DNA of 10,161 bases from Pseudomonadota bacterium (lineage in GTDB: Bacteria > Pseudomonadota > Alphaproteobacteria > Rhizobiales > Xanthobacteraceae). The notes below the pieces were generated by a model that had not been told where the DNA came from, made no database searches, and saw only the letters and a program-made list of their open reading frames with translations. Position 1 is the first letter of the stretch; each line of letters starts with the position of its first letter. The stretch is taken from NCBI GenBank assembly GCA_021823875.1, contig JAKAMD010000095.1, positions 1 to 10,161 of the forward strand, in the 5' to 3' direction. The position numbers and the translations under genes were made by a program. This document shows positions 5,818-10,161 of this stretch, in pieces.

Positions 5818-6597
5818 ATGGATCTCGGTATCGCCGGCCGCAAGGCCATCGTCTGCGCCTCGAGCCGCGGGCTCGGCAAGGCTTGCGCGCGCGCGCTGGC
5901 CGAGGCCGGCTGCGAGGTGGTGCTCAATGGGCGCGACGAACAGAAGCTGGCGGCCGCCGCCGCCGAGATCGCCCAGGCGACCGGCGCCAAGGTGACGTCC
6001 GTCGCCGCCGACGTCGCCACCCCCGAGGGCCAGAAGGCGCTGCTCGCCGCCTGCCCGGCCCCCGACATCCTCGTCAACAACAATGCCGGCCCGCCGCTGC
6101 GCGACTTCCGCACCCTCTCGCGTCAGCAGATGATAGACGGCGTGATCGCCAACATGATTGTGGCGATCGAGCTGATCCAGAAGGTGATCGACCCGATGTG
6201 CGAGCGCAAATTCGGGCGCATCGTCAACATTACTTCGGGCTCGGTGAAGATGCCGCTCGCCGGCCTCGACCTCTCCTCCGGCGCGCGCGCCGGCCTGACC
6301 GCCTTTGTCGCCGGCGTCGCACGTTCGGTCGCGGCCAACAACGTGACCATCAACAGCATGTTGCCCGGCGCCTTCGACACCGACCGCCTGCGCGGCACGC
6401 TGAACGCCAACGCCGAGAAGCAGGGCAAGAGCGTGGCGGAAGTTTCGGCCGCGCGCATGGCATCCATCCCGGCCAAGCGCTTCGGCCAGCCGGACGAGTT
6501 CGGCGCGGCTTGCGCCTTCCTGTGCTCGGCACAGGCCGGCTACATCACCGGCCAGAACCTCTTGCTCGACGGTGGCACTTTCAACGGCGCGTTCTAG
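5818..6597 (+). CDS. Atypical SDR-family oxidoreductase lacking the catalytic Tyr and Lys
   Basis: A 259-aa protein of the FabG-like short-chain dehydrogenase/reductase family, of normal length. The nucleotide-binding segment reads ASSRGLGKA (14-22), where the usual first Gly of GxxxGxG is replaced; NNNAG is at 87-91; the strand GRIVNITS (133-140) ends in the usual Ser140. Thirteen residues on, where Tyr is expected, there is Ser153, and the Lys of YxxxK is Arg157 (LSSGARAG, 152-159). The C-terminal DGG (251-253) is typical. This fits the known 'BKR-like' subgroup with incomplete NAD and active-site motifs. It may bind NAD(P)(H) with altered chemistry, or act without redox catalysis. AAGGA lies eight bases before the ATG at 5818. 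The gene stands alone, divergent from the Bug receptor and converging on fadL. Confidence 0.88.
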   Translation: MDLGIAGRKAIVCASSRGLGKACARALAEAGCEVVLNGRDEQKLAAAAAEIAQATGAKVTSVAADVATPEGQKALLAACPAPDILVNNNAGPPLRDFRTLSRQQMIDGVIANMIVAIELIQKVIDPMCERKFGRIVNITSGSVKMPLAGLDLSSGARAGLTAFVAGVARSVAANNVTINSMLPGAFDTDRLRGTLNANAEKQGKSVAEVSAARMASIPAKRFGQPDEFGAACAFLCSAQAGYITGQNLLLDGGTFNGAF

Positions 6598-6642
6598 AGC
6601 GTTTCCAGGCGAAGTGGGAACCGGTTCGCCGTCCGGAAACGC
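6595..6642. repeat. Rhizobiales-type intergenic palindromic repeat
   Basis: Starting at the SDR stop codon, CTAGAGCGTTTCC, then GGCGAAGTGGGAACCGGTTCG, then GGAAACGCG form an imperfect palindrome: outer arms GCGTTTCC (6599-6606)/GGAAACGC (6635-6642), inner arms GGCGAA (6608-6613)/TTCGCC (6625-6630), around ACCGGT. I recognise this type (a GCGAAGTGG-ACCGGTTCGCG core) as a repeat dispersed between genes in Bradyrhizobium-like genomes. It may help end transcription at this convergent junction. Confidence 0.65.
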
Positions 6643-6653
6643 GATAAAATAAA

Positions 6654-6697
6654 TTAGACAACGTTCGCCGTTTCTATGAAACGGTGAACGTGTCTAA
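6654..6697. repeat. Long near-perfect hairpin between converging genes
   Basis: Arms TTAGAC-ACGTTC-CCGTTTC and GAAACGG-GAACGT-GTCTAA pair over 19 bp with one bulged A (6660), one G/T position (6667/6685) and a 3-base loop (TAT, 6675-6677). It has lower GC than its surroundings. It follows the rhizobial palindrome by 11 bases and may be part of the same composite element. A bidirectional transcription block or a small non-autonomous mobile element are possible roles. Confidence 0.65.
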
Positions 6698-6723
6698 GAC
6701 AAACCATTTCCGTCCAAAACGCA

Positions 6724-6749
6724 GAAGGCCGGCGTCACCGCCGGCCTTC
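6724..6749 (-). terminator. Rho-independent terminator of the fadL-type gene
   Basis: A perfect 10-bp stem (GAAGGCCGGC/GCCGGCCTTC) with a 6-base loop begins 24 bases after the porin stop. On the minus strand it is followed by TGCGTTTTGG, a short T-run a few bases on. It is well placed to end porin transcription before it runs into the SDR gene. Confidence 0.75.
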
Positions 6750-6773
6750 GCATGTCACATCGCCTGCGGGCGA

Positions 6774-8105
6774 TCAGTGCTTGGCCATTTTCGGGAATGG
6801 CAGCCAGCCATCATACTGGTAGCGAATGCCGACCGAGATGATGTTGATGTTCGAGTTGACCGAGCCGACATAAGTCGTGGTGCCCGACCACGGATTGCCG
6901 GTGCCGGGTCCGAGATTGAGCGGCGTGTTCTTCACGTCGATGAAGGAATAGGCGAGATCGACGGTAAGGCCGTCGAACATCGGCGGCCGATAGCTCGCGC
7001 CCACCGAATACCACATGCGGTCGTCGTCGGGCAGGCGCGGCGTGCGCACGGCGTCGGTGATCGGGCTCTTCTCGTAGGCGATGCCGGCGCGCACCGTGAG
7101 CTCCGGATTGACGATGTACTCGCCGCCCAGCGAATAGAGATAGCCGTCGCTGTATTCGAACGGCAGATTGACCGCGCTCAACCCGATCAATGCCGATGTT
7201 CCATTCGGCTGCAGCACATGCGAGGTGCCGATGCGGCTCCAGTTCGACCATTCGAAGCCGGCCAGCAAGGTGAAGCGGTCGCCGATCCCTTGGCGCAGGC
7301 CGACGGTGACCATGTCGGGCAGATTGAGCGTCAGATTGACCGAGCCCGGCGATGAAAACGGCGCGCAAAAATTGGGGCAAACCCCTGGAAGACCCAACGT
7401 ACCATTGATCTTCTGATCGATCGCCGAGCGATAGCCGATGCCGATCTGCGTCTTCGGCAGGGGCGTCAGCGTGATGCCGGCGGTCCAGCCGAAGCCCCAG
7501 CCGGCACCGTCAAGCGAGCCGATAAAGTTCGGCGAAGCGCCGAGGAAAATGGCGTAGGACGCCTTCATGTATTGCATCTGCACGCCGGCGCCGATGCTGA
7601 GCCAGTCGTTGACCTTGTAGGCGACGGTCGGCGTGAAATTATAGGTCTGGATATTGGCTTCCTGGCCGTAGGCGGCACCGGCCCACAGATGCGGGAAATT
7701 CACGCCCAGACCGAACGGCGCGGTGCTCGACAGGCCGAGCCAGAGCTTGTCGTTGATCTGCCAGGACGAATAGCTCGACGGCACCAGCGCGCTTTCGCCG
7801 CTGTTCGAGGGGGCGCTGTCATAGGGCGCGAGGGTCGCCGTGGTAAAGCTGTGCGAGGCATGCGGGATGACGCCCGCCGCGTCCATCTCCTTCTGATTGC
7901 CCTTGAACTGGGTGATGACCGCCGGATTCCAGAACATCGACGACAGCGCACCACCGGCGGCCACGCCGGCGAACGAGGCGCCTTGCCCGGCCGTGCTCTG
8001 CTCCCGGAGGGCAAAGCCGCCCGCCTGCGCACTGACCGTCGCTAGCCCCAGAACGCAAATCGCACTTGCCGCGCGCAAGCACAGCCCTGCTGACCGCAAT
8101 GCCAT
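6774..8105 (-). CDS. FadL-family outer membrane protein (long-chain fatty acid / hydrophobic compound porin)
   Basis: A 443-aa outer-membrane beta-barrel of the FadL/TodX family, which lets fatty acids or other hydrophobic molecules cross by lateral diffusion. The signal peptide (1-28) ends in AQA before GGFAL; the plug/hatch segment contains STAGQGASFAG (37-47) and the family WNPA (59-62); RTPRLPDDDRMWYSVGASY (355-372) precedes the last strands. Length matches the family. Two cysteines (243, 247) could form a small disulfide loop, and a tail of about twelve residues follows the last strand. The chosen ATG (8105) has GGGGACGGGG just upstream and gives a clean signal peptide; an in-frame ATG (8120) and GTG (8147) are alternatives with poorer sites. 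It has its own terminator and a large inverted repeat upstream. Substrate is not predictable. Confidence 0.88.
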   Translation of the reverse strand: MALRSAGLCLRAASAICVLGLATVSAQAGGFALREQSTAGQGASFAGVAAGGALSSMFWNPAVITQFKGNQKEMDAAGVIPHASHSFTTATLAPYDSAPSNSGESALVPSSYSSWQINDKLWLGLSSTAPFGLGVNFPHLWAGAAYGQEANIQTYNFTPTVAYKVNDWLSIGAGVQMQYMKASYAIFLGASPNFIGSLDGAGWGFGWTAGITLTPLPKTQIGIGYRSAIDQKINGTLGLPGVCPNFCAPFSSPGSVNLTLNLPDMVTVGLRQGIGDRFTLLAGFEWSNWSRIGTSHVLQPNGTSALIGLSAVNLPFEYSDGYLYSLGGEYIVNPELTVRAGIAYEKSPITDAVRTPRLPDDDRMWYSVGASYRPPMFDGLTVDLAYSFIDVKNTPLNLGPGTGNPWSGTTTYVGSVNSNINIISVGIRYQYDGWLPFPKMAKH

Positions 8106-8204
8106 CGTCCCCGTCCCCATTGCCCCAGGCGCCGATATGGCTTTCACGCGAGTCGGCGCTGTTTCTGCCCGTATGCCGGCATGGTGACCAATGGGGGCGG
8201 GTTC

Positions 8205-8236
8205 GACAACGGTTTTCGGAGAATAAAACCGTCGTC
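8205..8236. promoter_or_regulatory. Large inverted repeat upstream of the fadL-type gene, probable operator
   Basis: Arms GACAACGGTTTT (8205-8216) and AAAACCGTCGTC (8225-8236) are inverted repeats of 12 bases with one mismatch, separated by 8 bases. The inner 8 bp are perfect. It lies 100 bases before the porin start codon. The size resembles a site for a dimeric regulator (for example TetR-type), but a hairpin in the transcript is also possible. No regulator gene is adjacent. Confidence 0.5.
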
Positions 8237-8388
8237 CGGCGCCAAAATAGGCAGAATCGGCACCCCTGTTGCATCACCGACACAGTGGCGAGAAGGACGA
8301 GAAGGCGTGCCCGCTCAGTCGTTTGTGGGCAATCCGGTCGCCCAGGGCCAGCCGCCGCCGGCCGTGCACCGCGCTTCGATCGCGGTGA

Positions 8389-8405
8389 CGCGCCGGGCCG
8401 GCGCG
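8389..8405 (-). terminator. GC hairpin just after the PilZ gene
   Basis: A 7-bp perfect stem (CGCGCCG/CGGCGCG) with a 3-base loop starts eight bases after the PilZ stop codon. It has no T-run, so intrinsic termination is uncertain. Confidence 0.4.
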
Positions 8406-8413
8406 CCGGGTGC

Positions 8414-8662
8414 CTAGGCGGCGCGGAATTCGACCCCCAAGCGAGAGCCCATGCGCCAGATCACATGGCAGGGCTGCTTGAGGTTGTCGCGATCGATCAC
8501 CAGCACGAAATCGTTGGGAACGCCGATCTGGCTTGCCACTTCAAGACAAGCACCGAGGGGAGACAGGTTGCGCACGCGGCAGTCGATGCTACCGGCGCGG
8601 TTGAAAGCGATGTTGCCCGCCTTGAGCGTGCGATGACGTTGGCTTTTGCGTCGTTCTTCCAT
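8414..8662 (-). CDS. Single-domain PilZ protein (c-di-GMP binding)
   Basis: An 82-aa protein consisting only of a PilZ domain. Both parts of the c-di-GMP site are present: RxxxR as R5-KSQ-R9 near the N-terminus, and [DN]xSxxG as N32-L-S34-PL-G37. It should therefore bind cyclic di-GMP and act as a small cytoplasmic effector for motility, adhesion or polysaccharide output through a partner protein. GGAGG ends six bases before the ATG at 8662. It is monocistronic, with its own 270-base upstream region and a GC hairpin after the stop. No cyclase, phosphodiesterase or motility gene is near, so the target is unknown. Such lone PilZ proteins are numerous in Bradyrhizobium-like genomes. Confidence 0.9.
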   Translation of the reverse strand: MEERRKSQRHRTLKAGNIAFNRAGSIDCRVRNLSPLGACLEVASQIGVPNDFVLVIDRDNLKQPCHVIWRMGSRLGVEFRAA

Positions 8663-8932
8663 GGCCGTCCTCCATCGTTCTCAACGCGCGTCCCCGAGAC
8701 GCGTTACGATGGCTCATCGGCACTTGCCGACAGCTCACACGATAGGGCGAACCATTTATTCGACCGTAAAACTGAAAATCGAAAACCGCTGAATTCCGTT
8801 AGCGTTTGTTTACCAAGCGGTAGCGCCCCGCCTACGGCAAAACCGCCGCTTTTTATCTTCATTTTATGATGCCGCGGCGCTGGAAAGCCTAAGATAACTC
8901 GCGGGCGAACATACGATCCGGGACGGGCCCTC
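8663..8932. other. Divergent intergenic region upstream of pilZ and the 45-aa ORF
   Basis: No gene is visible. The part 8745-8875 is richer in A/T than the flanks and is where promoters for both directions are expected, but no clear -35/-10 pair stands out. A small stem (CGCGTC/GACGCG, 8687-8703) lies in the leader of pilZ just upstream of its GGAGG. Confidence 0.4.
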
Positions 8933-9070
8933 ATGCTGCGCTGGCTGGTAGGTAATTGCGACGTGTTCGGCCTTGCCGCTCAGAATTGGATGCTGGTGTT
9001 CGCTGTTGCCTTGCTGCTCTATGTCGTGATGCTGCTGGTGCTGCGCCTGCGCCGCACCGGCCCTGTCTGA
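8933..9070 (+). CDS. 45-aa single-span membrane protein, function unknown
   Basis: A short ORF starting at ATG 8933: MLRWLVGNCD, then VFGLAAQNWM, then a strongly hydrophobic stretch (about 20-37, LVFAVALLLYVVMLLVL), ending in the basic tail RLRRTGPV. The layout (short N-terminus, one membrane helix, then Arg-rich end) is that of a real small membrane protein with the C-terminus in the cytoplasm. GGGACGGG upstream is a weak ribosome site. A 5-bp GC hairpin (9071-9084) directly follows the stop. I do not recognise the family. It is too short for statistical certainty, but the composition is not that of a GC-rich antisense shadow. Confidence 0.55.
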   Translation: MLRWLVGNCDVFGLAAQNWMLVFAVALLLYVVMLLVLRLRRTGPV

Positions 9071-9467
9071 GCGCCGCCCGGCGCGCCCACGCGCTCATGT
9101 CATGTCTGCCGGAGCTGACGCGTCGACATCATCATGATCATGTGCGCGGCCGCGCCGTGACCATGGCCCTAAAATTCAAACGCGCTTCTCGCGTCGATCC
9201 GCCATCCCAATGGGGCCGGATACTTTTGATTAAGCTCGCCGCTCAACGCTTTCTTCAGCCGCATCGCGTATAAGCCGCGTTCGAAGCAGGCTGTTTCAAA
9301 GACCCGCGGCATCTTCCAAAAAATATTGCGGTTCGCGACGTGGATGAGAATCCGCGCGACGAATCGCGCCGTGCCAACGGTCGGAGGGGAATAGTCTTAC
9401 GCTTTTAACAAACATGCTTGGCTGCTTGCGCTTCGAAGCTGCTTCAAAACTAAACGGGGAGAGTCCA
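9071..9467 (+). other. Gap without recognised gene between the two small ORFs
   Basis: A hairpin GCGCC/GGCGC with a 4-base loop (9071-9084) follows the 45-aa ORF. Beyond that I see no convincing gene or RNA in these 397 bases. An open frame from about 9101 to 9273 gives a basic, featureless peptide and is not supported by a ribosome site. The last 100 bases, including an A/T-richer patch at 9395-9420, should contain the promoter of the 57-aa ORF, but no good consensus match is visible. Confidence 0.4.
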
Positions 9468-9641
9468 ATGTCCATGACCATGCCGTATGCGCCCGCGATG
9501 CGCGAATCGACCGCAAAGCCGATGAGCTTTGATGTGACCATTCTCGGCCTGTGGAGCGCCATCGGGCTGACGCTGGCGGCCTTCATGTTTACTTTCGGCT
9601 TCGATGCCAATCTCGTGCAGGTCCTGGCGACGGCGGGCTGA
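9468..9641 (+). CDS. 57-aa small membrane protein, function unknown
   Basis: A 57-aa ORF whose ATG (9468) is preceded by GGGGAGAG at good distance, a strong ribosome site that favours this start over an in-frame ATG at 9414. The first 20 residues are polar and Met-rich (MSMTMPYAPAMRESTAKPMS). A hydrophobic segment follows (about 22-47), likely one membrane helix containing WSAIGLTLAAFMFTFGF, and then a short tail NLVQVLATAG. No family is recognised. It is transcribed toward a very strong terminator at 9735, consistent with a short monocistronic mRNA of its own. It is similar in size and topology to the 45-aa ORF 400 bases upstream, but the two sequences are not related. Confidence 0.65.
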   Translation: MSMTMPYAPAMRESTAKPMSFDVTILGLWSAIGLTLAAFMFTFGFDANLVQVLATAG

Positions 9642-9734
9642 TCCGTCACCGCCGGCGCTCATTGTCGCGCCCGGAAGGCCGCGCGCCTGCTTTGAAAGTC
9701 AAGCCGGCCCACCTTGTGGGATTGAATAGATGAC

Positions 9735-9769
9735 CCGCCGTGCCCGGTCGCTCCGGGCACGGCGGTTTT
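9735..9769 (+). terminator. Strong rho-independent terminator
   Basis: A perfect 13-bp stem (CCGCCGTGCCCGG/CCGGGCACGGCGG) with a 5-base loop is followed by TTTTA. It ends plus-strand transcription after the 57-aa ORF, before the fumarylacetoacetate-hydrolase-family gene, and no T-run serves the other strand. Confidence 0.85.
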
Positions 9770-9880
9770 ACGTGCGTGCTAGGCAGCAAATAGGTTGATC
9801 CCCCACGCGCGCCATCGCATGATCGCCGCCCTTCCGGCGCGTCCGCGCGCTGATCCCATTTTCTGCTGAGGAGTAACGTG

Positions 9881-10161
9881 ATGAAGCTCGTCCGCTACGG
9901 CGCGTCCGGCCGCGAGAAGCCCGGCATTATCGATGCCGACGGCAAGATCCGCGATCTCTCGCGCATCGTGAAGGACATCGACGGCGAGATGCTGGCCACT
10001 GGCGGCCTCGCCAAGATCCGCAAGGCCAACATCAAGCGGCTGAAGCCGGTCGCCGGCAAGCCGCGGCTCGGCGCCTGCATCGGCCATGTGCGCCACTTCA
10101 TCGCCATCGGGCTCAACTATTCCGACCACGCCGCCGAACAGAACGTGCAGCCGCCCAAGGA
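9881..10161 (+). CDS. Fumarylacetoacetate hydrolase (FAH) family protein, N-terminal part
   Basis: The visible 93 codons match the N-terminus of the FAH superfamily of metal-dependent C-C hydrolases and decarboxylases, many of which act on 2-keto or diketo acids from aromatic or sugar breakdown. It starts MKLVRYG, then GxIDADGKIRDLS (16-28 region), and reaches the family's entry segment GHVRHFIAIGLNYSDHAAE (around 69-87), just before the metal-binding acidic residues, which lie beyond the window. GAGGAG (9868-9873) is seven bases before the ATG at 9881; a GTG directly before the ATG is a less likely start. A strong terminator upstream isolates it, so the gene or its operon has its own promoter within 9770-9867. 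Substrate cannot be told from this fragment; 2,4-diketo-3-deoxy-sugar-acid hydrolase and ureidoglycolate lyase annotations are common for such starts. Confidence 0.9.
   Translation, partial: MKLVRYGASGREKPGIIDADGKIRDLSRIVKDIDGEMLATGGLAKIRKANIKRLKPVAGKPRLGACIGHVRHFIAIGLNYSDHAAEQNVQPPK

Larger units (their letters stand above)
8106..8413. other. Intergenic region between fadL-type and pilZ-type genes
   Basis: These 308 bases hold the leader and promoter region of the porin gene, the inverted repeat at 8205-8236 and the hairpin at 8389-8405. I see no further gene, and no convincing -35/-10 pair could be fixed. Confidence 0.5.

Noticed and set aside
6598..6773. A small protein gene in the SDR-porin junction
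   Set aside because: The open frame starting near 6684 is in palindromic DNA without ribosome site; the region is better explained by repeats and a terminator.
6684..7355. Plus-strand open frame opposite the porin
   Set aside because: Low-complexity basic translation lying antisense to a clear FadL barrel; its start is inside the terminator/hairpin region.
9101..9273. Plus-strand open frame of about 57 codons between the small ORFs
   Set aside because: Basic, featureless peptide with no Shine-Dalgarno sequence; not better than chance.
9296..9649. Minus-strand open frame of 117 codons opposite the 57-aa ORF
   Set aside because: No ribosome site, no hydrophobic or domain pattern, whereas the plus-strand ORF has a strong ribosome site and a matching terminator.
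1..10161. CRISPR array, tRNA genes, insertion sequence or phage genes
   Set aside because: No regularly spaced repeats, no cloverleaf-like segment, and no transposase, integrase or phage motif was seen in either strand.

Overview
The window is GC-rich DNA from an alphaproteobacterium, most likely a member of the Hyphomicrobiales (Rhizobiales; Bradyrhizobium/Xanthobacteraceae-like). The reasons are a rhizobial-type phosphatidylethanolamine methyltransferase, a plcP-glycosyltransferase lipid-remodelling pair, a FixK/FNR-type box in front of a CBS/SPW gene pair, a Bug-type solute receptor, and an intergenic palindrome of a kind common in Rhizobiales genomes. I found no tRNA, rRNA, CRISPR array, transposase or phage gene.

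Layout. Positions 1-5499 are entirely minus-strand: a PLP-dependent serine/threonine dehydratase (cut by the left edge), a GT4 glycosyltransferase, a PlcP/LpxH-like metallophosphoesterase, a PmtA-type methyltransferase, a CBS-domain protein, a small SPW membrane protein and a TctC/Bug receptor. Positions 5500-5817 form a divergent promoter region, followed by a plus-strand atypical SDR (5818-6597). The SDR converges on a minus-strand FadL-type porin (6774-8105), with a repeat element, a long hairpin and a terminator between them. A lone PilZ protein (minus) follows, then two very small plus-strand membrane-protein ORFs (45 and 57 aa), a strong terminator, and the start of a fumarylacetoacetate-hydrolase-family gene cut by the right edge.

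Two regulatory circuits can be read from the sequence. (1) Phosphate-starvation lipid remodelling: a near-perfect Pho box (17 of 18 positions of the consensus) precedes the phosphoesterase gene, which overlaps the glycosyltransferase gene by ATGA. With pmtA just upstream, the three genes can make phosphatidylcholine, cleave it to diacylglycerol, and glycosylate that to a phosphorus-free lipid. The Pho box also suggests that the phosphoesterase start is the GTG at 2362 and not the upstream ATG at 2410. (2) Low-oxygen control: a TTGA-N6-TCAA box lies exactly 41.5 bp upstream of a predicted start site for the SPW-CBS pair, the geometry of a class II FNR/FixK promoter.

The parts are of known families. 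The main interest lies in how they are arranged and regulated, in the SDR that has lost its catalytic Tyr and Lys, and in a large inverted repeat upstream of fadL. No wholly new system is evident.
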